A DNA stretch of 64,000 nt. Origin: a bacterium (lineage in GTDB: Bacteria > Bacteroidota > Bacteroidia > Cytophagales > Cyclobacteriaceae). Each line of letters opens with the position of its first letter. Within the stretch, counting starts at the first letter, position 1. Positions 35,404-44,245 of the stretch are shown one piece after another. The stretch is from contig JANSWY010000001.1 in the NCBI GenBank assembly GCA_024743255.1, positions 489,979 to 553,978 on the forward strand, written 5' to 3'. Made by a program: the position numbers and the translations under genes. The notes beneath the pieces are model-generated. The model had not been told where the DNA came from, did not search any database, and saw only the letters and a program-made list of their open reading frames with translations.

Positions 35404-36297
35404 CTAGATTGGAACATTGACATGACGTTCCGCATGATATGAAGACCTAACTAATGGACCAGACTCAACATATTTTAAGCCTCTCTTCAATCCTTCCTCT
35501 TTGTATTTTTCAAATTGATCAGGATGAATGAATTCTGCTACTTCAATATGCATTTTTGTTGGCTGTAGATATTGTCCCAAAGTCAAAATGTCCAATCCGT
35601 GTTCTACCAGATCATCCATTGCTTTGAACACTTCTTCCTCCGTCTCTCCGAGCCCAAGCATTATACCTGACTTTGTACGTTTTCCGTATTCTTTAGTTAG
35701 TTTAGTCTGGTCTAGGCTTCTTTGATATTTTGCCTGCGGTCTTACTCTCCTGTATAGACGCTCTACGGTTTCCATATTGTGAGATACTACTTCCTGACCA
35801 GCACTGATCATTCTGTATAGTGCATCCCAATTGCCTTTTACGTCTGGAATTAATGTCTCTATAGTAGTTTCTGGAGAGAGTTCTTTTGTTTTAGCTACAG
35901 TTTGATACCAGATTTCCGCACCTCTGTCTTTTAGCTCATCCCTGTTTACAGATGTCAATACAGCATGCTTAACCCCCATTGTTTTGATTGCTTCTGCAAC
36001 TCTTTGCGGTTCCTCTTGATCGTACTCAGGTGGTCTTCCGGTAGCAACAGCACAAAAACTACAGCTTCTTGTACATACATTTCCAAGAATCATGAAAGTA
36101 GCTGTGCCCGCACCCCAGCATTCTCCCATGTTTGGGCAGTTTCCACTTTCACAAATGGTGTGCAGTTTGTTCTCATCTACTATTTTTCTGACTTTAGCAT
36201 ACTCCTTACCTACAGGTAATTTTACTCTTAACCAATTAGGTTTTGCCGTTCTTACTTTTTCGTCAGAAGATTTTTCTACTACCGGTAATTCTATCAT
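35404..36297 (-). CDS. lipA: Lipoyl synthase
   Basis: A 297-residue radical-SAM enzyme that inserts two sulfurs into octanoyl groups of lipoyl-dependent dehydrogenases. Both iron-sulfur clusters are fully present: the auxiliary cluster ligands Cys49, Cys54 and Cys60 ([12 protein letters not shown]) and the SAM cluster Cys75, Cys79 and Cys82 (CTRSCSFC). The C-terminal RSSYHAE segment supplies the serine ligand of the auxiliary cluster. Length is typical. lipB is not in the window. A promoter candidate lies 20 bases upstream of the ATG. Confidence 0.96.
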   Translation of the reverse strand: MIELPVVEKSSDEKVRTAKPNWLRVKLPVGKEYAKVRKIVDENKLHTICESGNCPNMGECWGAGTATFMILGNVCTRSCSFCAVATGRPPEYDQEEPQRVAEAIKTMGVKHAVLTSVNRDELKDRGAEIWYQTVAKTKELSPETTIETLIPDVKGNWDALYRMISAGQEVVSHNMETVERLYRRVRPQAKYQRSLDQTKLTKEYGKRTKSGIMLGLGETEEEVFKAMDDLVEHGLDILTLGQYLQPTKMHIEVAEFIHPDQFEKYKEEGLKRGLKYVESGPLVRSSYHAERHVNVPI

Positions 36298-36316
36298 ATC
36301 AGTATCAATAAAAACG

Positions 36317-36349
36317 CAAAGTTAATTTCCAAACCCGGTATTGACCAAA
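36317..36349 (-). promoter_or_regulatory. Promoter candidate of lipA
   Basis: Minus-strand TAACTTTG (complement of 36317-36324) matches the -7 consensus, and TTTG (complement of 36346-36349) lies 21 bases upstream. A near-palindrome (ACCAAATTGGT around 36344-36354) overlaps the -33 element and could be an operator. Confidence 0.45.
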
Positions 36350-36358
36350 TTGGTTCAA

Positions 36359-37087
36359 TTATTTTCGAGTTCCCCAGAAAAGGGTAAAGTATGCAGAAGG
36401 GAAAATCGCTCTGTTATCCTGGGTAGGCATAATCACTACTTCTTTGGCATAAGCCTCAAGCATTGCGCCAATTTCGAGTCCAGCCACATTATTTTTGAAA
36501 GCCCCGAATTCAAAGTTTAGATAACCTTTGAAATTACCACCAACTGTAAGTTTTGATTCTCCTAATCCTTGAAACAGACGTCCAGAACCTAAAATTTTCG
36601 AAAAAGCGTGTTTTTCAGGATCAAATTGTTCGTAAGTATTTTGCTCGCCGTACTGAATATAATACGGAGCAATTATTCCGATACTTGGTCCTCCTGCAGC
36701 TCCCATGCTTATTTGAACTCCCTGTTGAGGAGCTTTTTTAAAGAGTAGTTTCTCACGACCATACTGGCCTCTTATGGAATATAGAAAGTTTTGTTTCCCC
36801 CATACGAATGAGCTTGCTTGTCTGTATGAAAGTTCCTTTGGATGCTTTACGTTACTTAATTCAATGGCATATGTTTGAAAAACATCATTTCCACGAGAAA
36901 CACCCATCTTAAGGATGATTCCGCCTATTAATCCTCCATTTGTGTTTTTGTTAAGTCCCCATGTAATCTCCTTGGTATAGTCTATTTGCTGCTCACTGAA
37001 CTGCGAAAAGGCAGATTGTGACAACATAATGCAGACAGCTATTGCCAGGGTAATTTTAGATATTTTATTTATGGACTTATCAATCAT
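36359..37087 (-). CDS. Exported protein, probably small outer-membrane barrel, function unknown
   Basis: A 242-residue protein; ATG 37087 starts a signal peptide (ISKITLAIAVCIMLSQSAFSQ). I do not recognise the family. The mature part alternates glycine- and aromatic-rich strands (GGLIGGIILKMGVSRGNDVFQTYAIELSNVKHP; NFLYSIRGQYGREKLLF; GFKGYLNFEFG-like) and ends with the aromatic strand AYFTLFWGTRK, as in small beta-barrel or porin-like proteins of Bacteroidota. There are no cysteines in the mature part. It stands alone between lipA and ytxJ with about 150 bases upstream. Confidence 0.7.
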   Translation of the reverse strand: MIDKSINKISKITLAIAVCIMLSQSAFSQFSEQQIDYTKEITWGLNKNTNGGLIGGIILKMGVSRGNDVFQTYAIELSNVKHPKELSYRQASSFVWGKQNFLYSIRGQYGREKLLFKKAPQQGVQISMGAAGGPSIGIIAPYYIQYGEQNTYEQFDPEKHAFSKILGSGRLFQGLGESKLTVGGNFKGYLNFEFGAFKNNVAGLEIGAMLEAYAKEVVIMPTQDNRAIFPSAYFTLFWGTRK

Positions 37088-37241
37088 TAAATACAAAATT
37101 AATCAAGTGCGTAAAACTGAAACGCCAAAAGCACAGAATAAGTTTGAAGGTTGATTCAAAAAATGACGTATTAGTAATATACAAAACATGACCGTGCATC
37201 TCAAGATTAAGGAACAAATTAATTTTTAACTCCCCTTACTC

Positions 37242-37589
37242 CTAATTTGAAGCTGCTGAGGTATGAATGTATGATTCCAACGTAGCATAATGTATTGCCA
37301 TATGGGAATCATCGTAAATGCATTTGCCATTTTCAATCACCAGAATTTGAGGAGATTGATGCTGAACTTCGAATAATTCAGCAACCTTATTGGAGATATC
37401 TCTGTAATTGATCAGATCAAGGTAATATGCTTTGGTCTGATCAGCTTTCCATGATCTTTCAATACGATTAATTGCCATTGAGCTGATAGAGCATCTAATG
37501 CTATGCTTAAATATTACAACTGGTGCCTGTTTTGATTCTTCAATAATGGTATCAATCTGGCTTAATTCTTCTAGTCTAATCCAATCCAT
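37242..37589 (-). CDS. ytxJ: Bacillithiol system redox-active protein YtxJ
   Basis: A 115-residue thioredoxin-fold protein with the single active-site Cys33 in FKHSIRCSISSMA, diagnostic of YtxJ (a monothiol bacilliredoxin-like protein). Members are thought to reduce protein-bacillithiol mixed disulfides in bacteria that make this thiol. It has no signal peptide, so it works in the cytoplasm. Six bases separate it from the upstream basic repeat-protein gene, so both are probably one transcript; whether they share a function is unknown. Confidence 0.88.
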   Translation of the reverse strand: MDWIRLEELSQIDTIIEESKQAPVVIFKHSIRCSISSMAINRIERSWKADQTKAYYLDLINYRDISNKVAELFEVQHQSPQILVIENGKCIYDDSHMAIHYATLESYIHTSAASN

Positions 37590-37595
37590 AATTTT

Positions 37596-39068
37596 CTAAT
37601 TGTACCAGAGGTCCTTCTCCTTTTTATCAAACTTGGCCTTCTTTACTTTGCCACGCACATTTGGAGGTTGCTCTTTATTCCCGTTCAATCTAGACCAAAA
37701 GACATTAAACTTTCGCATTCCCTCCTTAACTTGTTTACTGCTTTGTCGCTTCGCTATCAAATGAACTGAGCTAGGATGCATGCTTCTCTTCTTTCTGTTT
37801 GCTTTGATCTCCCCTCCGGCATAATTTGACATTCTCTCTGCCTGATTCTTTTTCTGGAAGTCGTTTATGAACTTTCTATTTGTAGTAAAACCTCCCGTAT
37901 AGCCACTCAATCGACCTTCCTGACGCCTATCTTTAAAGTTCTTAACAACTCTGATGTCTTTCTTGTAATCACCAGTATAGTTTCTTGACCTGTGTGATTC
38001 ACGTTTAGTCAGATAAACATCCTTTTTCTTGAGCCTTCCTTTGTATTGCTTTATTTGTTCATTGAATGGCTTAAGTCCAAGTGCGACATTTGGTGATGCT
38101 GCTCTTAAATAATCAATCACATTGAACCCATTCTTACGGATAACTTTTTGGGTTTTACCAGTTTTTACGGAGTATCTGGGACTTACAGCAACCCTCGTTT
38201 GATCATCTCTTTGTTCAGAGTATCTGGGACTCACTTTTGCTCTTTTACCCCAGATTGGCCTTTCTGAATATCTTGGTGCTGTTGCCGCTATTTTTCTTTC
38301 CTTTGGAGGAGTTGAGAATCTGGGTGAAACAGGAATTTTCCCATTTGATTTTTGCCTTTCGGAATACCTAGGGTTGGCAGCTAACTTTTTGTTAGCTTTT
38401 TCACGTTCTGAATATCTTGGGCTTGCTGCTAGTTTTTTGTTTGATTTTTCACGTTGGGAGAATCTTGGAGAAACAGCGCCTTTTTTTGTTGGCTTCCTTT
38501 TTTCAGAGTATCTCGGTGAGGAAGCAAGTTCAACGGCTTCTCTTCTCTTTGCTGAGAACCTGGGGCTCACTGGAATCCTAGCTCCTTTTTTCTTCTTTTC
38601 TGAGTACCTGGGTGATCCTGCTAATTCAACTGCATCCCTTCTTCGCGGTGAAAACCTTGGACTCACTGTGGTTCGTTTTTGTTTCTTACCTACTTTCTCA
38701 CTGTAGCGAGGACCCCCAGCTAGTTCCACTGCAGCTCTTCTTCTTGGTGAAAATCTTGGAGATACTGGAGTTCTTCTTTTAGTGAGTTTTGGATTGGAGA
38801 ACTTTGGTGTGATTCTTCGGATTTTGCCCGGCTTTCCTGCAACACTATATTTTACATTTACCGAAGCTTTTTTCTTGGGTTTGTCTTTCTTGGATTTATC
38901 TGTCTTGATTTTTCTTTCAAAAAGGACAAGGCCCCTATATTGACTCTTTTGCGTTCTCAATTTTCCTCTGTCCTCTAATAATTGGGCATAGGAGTTACTA
39001 GATGCTAATAACACAAGTGCAATAACAACAAATAAACTTAGGGCTATATATCTAGATGATAATCGCAA
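37596..39068 (-). CDS. Basic exported protein with strict 16-residue PR(Y/F)S repeats, function unknown
   Basis: A 490-residue protein with a signal peptide (ALSLFVVIALVLLASSNSYAQ). The start is TTG at 39068: no in-frame ATG precedes the signal sequence, and a promoter candidate ends 23 bases before it. The mature protein is very rich in Lys and Arg. Between residues 72 and 300 a motif of the form PR(Y or F)S recurs fifteen times, with the Pro at 88, 104, 120, 137, 153 and then every 16 residues to 297; the first copy (VKYS at 72) and second (PKFS) are degenerate. A second, different repeat follows: YTG/YAG at 364, 390 and 416, exactly 26 residues apart. The C-terminus ends in LWYN. I know no family for it. 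It could bind acidic polymers, nucleic acids or cell-wall glycans, or serve as a scaffold; all of this is inference. Confidence 0.8.
   Translation of the reverse strand: MRLSSRYIALSLFVVIALVLLASSNSYAQLLEDRGKLRTQKSQYRGLVLFERKIKTDKSKKDKPKKKASVNVKYSVAGKPGKIRRITPKFSNPKLTKRRTPVSPRFSPRRRAAVELAGGPRYSEKVGKKQKRTTVSPRFSPRRRDAVELAGSPRYSEKKKKGARIPVSPRFSAKRREAVELASSPRYSEKRKPTKKGAVSPRFSQREKSNKKLAASPRYSEREKANKKLAANPRYSERQKSNGKIPVSPRFSTPPKERKIAATAPRYSERPIWGKRAKVSPRYSEQRDDQTRVAVSPRYSVKTGKTQKVIRKNGFNVIDYLRAASPNVALGLKPFNEQIKQYKGRLKKKDVYLTKRESHRSRNYTGDYKKDIRVVKNFKDRRQEGRLSGYTGGFTTNRKFINDFQKKNQAERMSNYAGGEIKANRKKRSMHPSSVHLIAKRQSSKQVKEGMRKFNVFWSRLNGNKEQPPNVRGKVKKAKFDKKEKDLWYN
37746..37979 (-). repeat. Three 26-residue repeats (78 bases) in the basic repeat protein
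   Basis: Starting at residues 364, 390 and 416, Y-T/A-G-(D or G) is followed by a basic segment; preceding each is an R-x-S-x pattern (RSRN, RLSG, RMSN). The spacing is constant at 26 residues, distinct from the 16-residue family upstream. Confidence 0.65.
38169..38855 (-). repeat. Fifteen tandem 16-residue (48-base) coding repeats
   Basis: The register of PR(Y/F)S is constant at 16 residues across residues 72-300 with a single one-residue insertion between the fourth and fifth copies (120 to 137). Phe and Tyr copies mostly alternate (PRFS then PRYS), giving a 32-residue double unit with AVELAxSPRYSEK in the early copies. DNA copies have diverged at third positions, so it is not a recent amplification. 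Confidence 0.8.
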
Positions 39069-39091
39069 GTTGAATATCAGTCCGAGGAGGT

Positions 39092-39122
39092 CAAAGATTT
39101 ATAAAAACTCCTTATTTGGCAA
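39092..39122 (-). promoter_or_regulatory. Promoter candidate of the 16-residue-repeat gene and ytxJ
   Basis: On the minus strand TTG (complement of 39120-39122) precedes AATCTTTG (complement of 39092-39099) by 20 bases; the latter differs from TAnnTTTG only at its first base. It lies 23 bases before the TTG start codon, supporting that start. Confidence 0.4.
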
Positions 39123-39195
39123 TCTAATAACGAAATAAATGCATTCTATTACCCTGGAATTCTACAAAATAGCTAATATCGAACATGAATGAATC

Positions 39196-39669
39196 ATGAA
39201 ATTGTGTAGAATGGAATTATTTGAGTTAAAATCCAAGGTATATTCTTATTGTGTGGAATTGGTTGATCAGAAAATTAGGAACCTGGAAAATCAGATTCAG
39301 CTGAACAAACAGGCGGCCAATGAAGAGAACAAAAGCAGTATGGGAGACAAGTATGAAACCGGCAGAGCGATGGCTCAGTTGGAACGTGATAAGTTGACTG
39401 CCCAACTTGGAGAAAATGGCAAGCTCAAAAAAGTTCTTTCGCAATTAAGCAATTCAAAAATAGAAGATCAGATCCAAATTGGATGTCTGGTAGAAACAAG
39501 TGGTCCAATGTTTTATTTAGCTATTAGTTTAGGTGCTATTAAAGTTGAAACCAAAGACATTCTTGCAATCTCTCCGGTAGCTCCGATTGGAAAGGAATTA
39601 CTCGGCAAAAAGGTGGGTGATGAGATACCATTCATGAAAAAGCAAATTAAGATAGTTTCGATATGTTAA
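39196..39669 (+). CDS. GreA/GreB-like coiled-coil protein
   Basis: A 157-residue protein. The N-terminal 75 residues form a charged coiled coil (VDQKIRNLENQIQLNKQAANEENKSSMGDKYETGRAMAQLERDKL), and the C-terminal part resembles the FKBP-like globular domain of transcript-cleavage factors (GCLVETSGPMFYLAISLGAIKV ... ISPVAPIGKELLGKKVGDEI). The SSMGDKYETGRA segment occupies the position of the acidic tip of GreA but with a different sequence. Relatives in this phylum are sometimes labelled 3-oxoacyl-ACP synthase, which the sequence does not support. It may act on RNA polymerase. ATG 39196 and ATG 39211 are both possible starts. It is transcribed divergently from the repeat-protein gene. Confidence 0.72.
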   Translation: MKLCRMELFELKSKVYSYCVELVDQKIRNLENQIQLNKQAANEENKSSMGDKYETGRAMAQLERDKLTAQLGENGKLKKVLSQLSNSKIEDQIQIGCLVETSGPMFYLAISLGAIKVETKDILAISPVAPIGKELLGKKVGDEIPFMKKQIKIVSIC

Positions 39670-39811
39670 CTCATCGTTATTTATTCATTAGAATTGAATA
39701 AACGGCAGATTAATAATTATGGGAATCATTACATCTGTGTTATGTATTGAGCAACGACGCATCCAAAGCAAGTATTCTACGTGAACTTCGCAACAAATCA
39801 GTTGATGGAGC

Positions 39812-40396
39812 ATGAAAAGGATATTTTTCTTGGTGCTTGCTTTAGTTATTCTACATGCACCAATTTACGGACAATCATATCATACCAGCAGTCTTAGAGA
39901 TGGATATGTAGTCACATTTGCCGACACTATCTGGGCTAAAATCCAGGTTAATGTTGAAGACAATGATGTCTTATTGAAATCTGGTAATAATTATTCTCAT
40001 TTACACGCTGACCAATTGAAGAAGGTAGTTCTGGTCAACCCTGAGGGAACTACAGAAGTGTATTATGCTGCTTATTTTGGTATTCATTTAAAAAGATTTC
40101 TCTTCACTGCATTAGTTGATGGAGAAGTCCCACTTCTCTATAGAGAAGGAGTTGCTTTTGAGGAATACGGAAGCTCAAACAGAACTCCATATTTCCTAAT
40201 GACAAAAGGTAGTGTCCATACTCTGGGTAAGAAAAAAGAATTGGTAGGACTCTTCAAGGGTCAACAAGTAGTACTGAGTGATTTCTTACGCCAAAGCAAA
40301 AGTAAACTCGAAAATGAGGAAGACCTGATAGCCTTTTTCAAATTTGGAAATAACGCTTCTATAAAGGTAAATTTAATGGCTGGTGAAGATGACTAA
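39812..40396 (+). CDS. Small exported protein, function unknown
   Basis: A 194-residue protein with signal peptide MKRIFFLVLALVILHAPIYGQ. The mature part begins with RDGYVVTFADTIWAKIQ, a motif like the GYVVT...DTxxGxI start of a group of Bacteroidota periplasmic proteins of unknown function. There are no cysteines and no membrane helices after the signal. It stands alone with 142 bases upstream, in which I see no clear promoter. Its stop lies two bases from the stop of the convergent dehydratase gene. Confidence 0.68.
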   Translation: MKRIFFLVLALVILHAPIYGQSYHTSSLRDGYVVTFADTIWAKIQVNVEDNDVLLKSGNNYSHLHADQLKKVVLVNPEGTTEVYYAAYFGIHLKRFLFTALVDGEVPLLYREGVAFEEYGSSNRTPYFLMTKGSVHTLGKKKELVGLFKGQQVVLSDFLRQSKSKLENEEDLIAFFKFGNNASIKVNLMAGEDD

Positions 40397-40398
40397 GA

Positions 40399-41352
40399 CT
40401 ATTTAAATGGTAGTCTTGTTAAATCAACATTTCCTCCAGTTATAATAATTCCTATTTTCTTTCCTGCAAATCTCTTTTTGTTCTTAATAACTGCGGCTAA
40501 TGGAACAGCGCAACTTGGCTCAATGATAATTTTCATTCGTTCCCAAATTATTCTCATTGCATTTGCAATTTCATCTTCTTCTACTAGCAGGATGTCAGAA
40601 ACATTGTCTTTAATAATTTCAAAGTTCCTTTTTCCTAAAGACACCTTTAAACCATCAGCAATTGTATCAGGATTTTTAACAGTCTTGAGTTTTCCTGATT
40701 TGAAAGATTTGTGAGCATCGTCTGCATTTTTAGGTTCCGCAAGAATCACCTCCGTTGTAGGAATAATATACTTAACAACCAACGCTGTACCTGCTGAAAG
40801 TCCACCACCTCCAACTGGGGTCATGATTACATTTAAATCGGGAGTATCTTCAATTAGTTCTTTAGCTGCAGTTGCTTGTCCTTCAATGATCTTATAATCA
40901 TCGAACGGAGGAATAAAGATTGCGCCAGTTTCTTTTACTATGCGATCACATGTTTCTTGGCGGGACTTCTCATTTGGCTCGCAATAAATGATTTCAGCAC
41001 CATATTCTTTTACAGCGTTCTTCTTTACCTCAGGTGCGTTTTTGGGCATTACTATATAAGCTTTGGAGTCAGCTAATTTAGCCGCAAGTGCCACAGCCTG
41101 GGCATGGTTTCCGGAAGAGTGGGTTGCAAAACCATTTTCTCTTTCTTCCGGTCTCAGACTAAAAATAGCATTGGCCGCTCCACGCATTTTGAAGGCGCCA
41201 ATTTTTTGGAAGTTTTCACACTTGAAATAAATCTCAGCTCCCGTCATTTCATTGATACTATGAGACGTGAGAATTGGAGTATGAATGATGTACTTGCTTA
41301 TTCTTTGGTGAGCTCTTTTGATATCACTTAGGCTCGGAATAGATTCTGACAT
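40399..41352 (-). CDS. Threonine/serine dehydratase-like PLP enzyme
   Basis: A 317-residue fold-type II PLP enzyme with Lys55 in GAFKMRGA as the Schiff-base lysine, the SSGNHAQ loop near 79, and the phosphate-binding GGGGLSAG near 180. It lacks the ACT regulatory domain of biosynthetic IlvA, so it resembles catabolic TdcB or serine racemase-type enzymes. It deaminates L-threonine or L-serine, or racemises serine. It follows polA after 12 bases and probably shares its transcript. Confidence 0.9.
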   Translation of the reverse strand: MSESIPSLSDIKRAHQRISKYIIHTPILTSHSINEMTGAEIYFKCENFQKIGAFKMRGAANAIFSLRPEERENGFATHSSGNHAQAVALAAKLADSKAYIVMPKNAPEVKKNAVKEYGAEIIYCEPNEKSRQETCDRIVKETGAIFIPPFDDYKIIEGQATAAKELIEDTPDLNVIMTPVGGGGLSAGTALVVKYIIPTTEVILAEPKNADDAHKSFKSGKLKTVKNPDTIADGLKVSLGKRNFEIIKDNVSDILLVEEDEIANAMRIIWERMKIIIEPSCAVPLAAVIKNKKRFAGKKIGIIITGGNVDLTRLPFK

Positions 41353-41364
41353 ATTTACGAATTA

Positions 41365-44154
41365 TTAATGTGCTTCTAACCAGTTTTGACCAATACCCAA
41401 ACCGATTTCCATCGGCACATCAAGAGTAATGGCGTTTTTCATAAATTCATCAGTTTTGGATTTCATGATGTCAATTTCATCCCGGTGAACATCGAATACC
41501 AATTCATCATGTACCTGCATGATCATTCTTGACTTTAGGTTTTCAGATTTCATCCATTTGTGAATGTTAATCATAGCCACCTTAATCATATCAGCAGCAC
41601 TTCCCTGAATTGGGGCGTTTACCGAGTTTCTTTCATCAAAACTACGCATTGTGAAGTTTCTGGAGTTGATGTTTCTCAAATATCTTCGCCTGCCAAGGAT
41701 AGTTTCTACATATCCGGTATCTCTGGCTTTGTTTACGGCCTCATCCATGTATTGCTTAACTGCAGGAAATTGCTCGAAGTACGATTCAATAATTTCAGCC
41801 GCTTCACCCCGAGGGATATTCAAATTTTGAGAAAGTCCAAATGCAGAAATTCCGTAGATAATTCCAAAATTCACTTCCTTGGCCTTTCTCCTCATATTCG
41901 GTTCTACATCTGCAGGATCTACTCCAAATACTTTTGCTGCCGTGTTGGCATGAATATCTTTTCCTTCTTTGAAAGCTGACATCATACTTTCATCCTGTGC
42001 AAATGCGGCCATGATTCTCAATTCAATTTGAGAGTAATCCGCTGACATGATTTGATAATCTTCAGTTCTTGGGACAAACGCCTTTCTTATTTCTCGTCCT
42101 TTTTCCGTTCTGATTGGAATGTTCTGGAGATTTGGATTATTGCTGCTTAATCTTCCTGTTGCAGCAACCGTTTGCCTGTAGTCTGTATGAATTCTATTGT
42201 CTTTAGAACTAACCAGTTTTGGTAAAGCATCAACATAAGTTGACTTCAGCTTTTGATATTCTCTGAAATCTAATATTCTGCTAGCTATGGCGTGTTCAGC
42301 AGCCAGCTTAACCAGCACATCTTCACCAGTCGCATACTGGCCTGATTTCGTTTTTTTAGGTTTATCAACCAGCTTTAATCTATCAAATAAAACTTCTCCT
42401 AATTGCTTTGGTGAGGCAATGTTAAACTCAGCTCCAGCAATTTCGAATATATCATTTTGCGCATTGAGGCTTTCTTTTTCTAGTTCCTTGGACATCTCTG
42501 CCAGAGCATCAACATCTACATTTACTCCCTCATATTCCATTTCTGCTAAAACAAATGACAGAGGCTGTTCAACTTCCACCAGAAGCTTTTCTAGCTTATT
42601 CTCTTTTAAATCTACTTCTAACTTTTCTTTAAGTTGAAAGGTGATATCAGCATCTTCTCCTGCATATTCCACTACTTTTTCAACCTCAATATCTCTTAAT
42701 GTTTTTTGCTTTTTACCCTTTGGCCCAATCAGGGACTCAATTTTGATGGGGGAATAATTGAGATAATTTTCCGCCATTACGTCCATGCTATGGGCTGTTT
42801 CCGGGTCAATCAGATAATGAGCCAACATGGTATCAAATATTTCCCCTTTGACATTTACATCATAGTTTCGAAGTACCTGAATGTCATACTTTAAGTTTTG
42901 GCCAATTTTTAAAATGCTCTCATTTTCAAGGACTTCCTTGAATTCTCCAATAACCGCTTTTGTTTCTTCAAAATTATCTCCAAATGGAACATAGAATGCC
43001 TCACCTTTTTTTATTGAAACTGAAAGTCCAACTAGTTCTGCATCAATTGTGCTTAGACTTGTTGTCTCTGTGTCGAAGCAGAATTGTTTTTGAGATTTTA
43101 ATTGGGTGATCAGATCTTTCCGTTTTTCAGCTGAGTCAATCAGGTGGTATTCATGTTGCACTGTATCTACACTAGTGCGTGAGGTTGCAACAGGTGCTTC
43201 ATCCGATGATCCACCAAAAAGATCCAACTGGGAATCATCTTTTTTCTTCTTTGCAGCTACAGATGAAGGCTCTTCAGAAGTAAATACCCGATTGGCAATA
43301 GTTCTGAATTCTAATTCTTCGAATAGCGGCCGCAGTACTTCTTCATTTGGGCCAGTGTATTTCAATGCTTCCTCATCAAAATCCAGCGGAACATCAATCT
43401 TGATGGTAGCGAGTTTCTTCGAGAAAATTCCTTGCTCACCAAATTCCTGAACCTTCTTTTGTAATGAGCCTTTTAATTGATCCGCATTGGCCACTATGTT
43501 TTCAACAGTACCAAATTCCTTTAAAAGTTTCACTGCAGTTTTATCGCCAACACCTGGGATACCAGGAATATTATCAACTGAGTCTCCTTTAAGTCCCAAA
43601 AAGTCTCTTACTTGATCCACATTGTCCAAATCGAATTTGGCAAGCACCTCAGGTATACCTAATACATCTACGGCATTCCCCATGTAGGCAGGTTTGTACA
43701 GATAGATATGCTCTTCAACCAGTTGGGCAAAGTCTTTGTCTGGAGTCATCATATAAACCTCAAAGTCCTTCCTGGCTGCAGTTTTGGCAAATGTTCCAAT
43801 GATATCATCAGCTTCATAGCCATCAAGGACTAAAATAGGAATGTTAAAACCCTCTATTATTTGCTTAATAATTGGAATAGCTATGTTAATCTCTTCGGGC
43901 TGAGCTTGTCTGGTTGCTTTGTATTCCTTGAATTCCTCATGTCTGAAAGTTGGTGCACTTGTGTCAAACGCAACTGCCAGGTGTGTTGGCTGCTGTTTAT
44001 TAATAATCTCCAACAGGGAATTTGTGAATCCCATAATTGCTCCGGTGTTCATTCCGTTTGCATTCATTCTTGGGTTCTTACTCAACGCAAAATGTGCTCG
44101 GTAAATAAGAGCCATAGCATCGAGAAGGAATAGTTTCTTTTCAGGTTTACTCAT
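41365..44154 (-). CDS. polA: DNA polymerase I
   Basis: A 929-residue enzyme; the true start is ATG 44154 (MSKPEKKLFLLDAMALIYRAHFAL), not the longer frame at 44193. The 5' nuclease domain (1-290) has YKATRQAQPEEI and LVLDGYEADDIIG. The 3'-5' exonuclease keeps acidic FDTETTSL near 362, so proofreading is probably active. The polymerase domain has SADYSQIELR, RRKAKEVNFGIIYG and MIMQVHDELVFD. Length and motif set are normal. It fills gaps and removes RNA primers in replication and repair. Confidence 0.97.
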   Translation of the reverse strand: MSKPEKKLFLLDAMALIYRAHFALSKNPRMNANGMNTGAIMGFTNSLLEIINKQQPTHLAVAFDTSAPTFRHEEFKEYKATRQAQPEEINIAIPIIKQIIEGFNIPILVLDGYEADDIIGTFAKTAARKDFEVYMMTPDKDFAQLVEEHIYLYKPAYMGNAVDVLGIPEVLAKFDLDNVDQVRDFLGLKGDSVDNIPGIPGVGDKTAVKLLKEFGTVENIVANADQLKGSLQKKVQEFGEQGIFSKKLATIKIDVPLDFDEEALKYTGPNEEVLRPLFEELEFRTIANRVFTSEEPSSVAAKKKKDDSQLDLFGGSSDEAPVATSRTSVDTVQHEYHLIDSAEKRKDLITQLKSQKQFCFDTETTSLSTIDAELVGLSVSIKKGEAFYVPFGDNFEETKAVIGEFKEVLENESILKIGQNLKYDIQVLRNYDVNVKGEIFDTMLAHYLIDPETAHSMDVMAENYLNYSPIKIESLIGPKGKKQKTLRDIEVEKVVEYAGEDADITFQLKEKLEVDLKENKLEKLLVEVEQPLSFVLAEMEYEGVNVDVDALAEMSKELEKESLNAQNDIFEIAGAEFNIASPKQLGEVLFDRLKLVDKPKKTKSGQYATGEDVLVKLAAEHAIASRILDFREYQKLKSTYVDALPKLVSSKDNRIHTDYRQTVAATGRLSSNNPNLQNIPIRTEKGREIRKAFVPRTEDYQIMSADYSQIELRIMAAFAQDESMMSAFKEGKDIHANTAAKVFGVDPADVEPNMRRKAKEVNFGIIYGISAFGLSQNLNIPRGEAAEIIESYFEQFPAVKQYMDEAVNKARDTGYVETILGRRRYLRNINSRNFTMRSFDERNSVNAPIQGSAADMIKVAMINIHKWMKSENLKSRMIMQVHDELVFDVHRDEIDIMKSKTDEFMKNAITLDVPMEIGLGIGQNWLEAH

Positions 44155-44245
44155 AGTGGGTAAAGGTATGAAACCAATGATTTTAGAACCCAATTAAACC
44201 TTTATTTTTTCTGATGGTCTAAGGATTTTGAAAAGTGAAAGATAA

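Noticed and set aside
37094..37101. TAATTTTG on the minus strand as promoter of the exported barrel gene
   Set aside because: It matches the -7 pattern but is only seven bases from the start codon and has no -33 element at proper spacing.
38374..38706. Open frame of 110 codons on the plus strand opposite the 16-residue-repeat gene
   Set aside because: It is the antisense shadow of a low-complexity Lys/Arg-rich coding repeat and lacks any signal, domain or promoter.
40395..40417. Short hairpin (AAGACTA / TAGTCTT) between the convergent exported-protein and dehydratase stops
   Set aside because: A 7-base stem with no T-run on either strand; too weak to call a terminator.
44155..44193. Longer N-terminus of DNA polymerase I
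   Set aside because: Thirteen extra residues precede the conserved MSKPEKKLFLLDAMALIYR start and have no family support.
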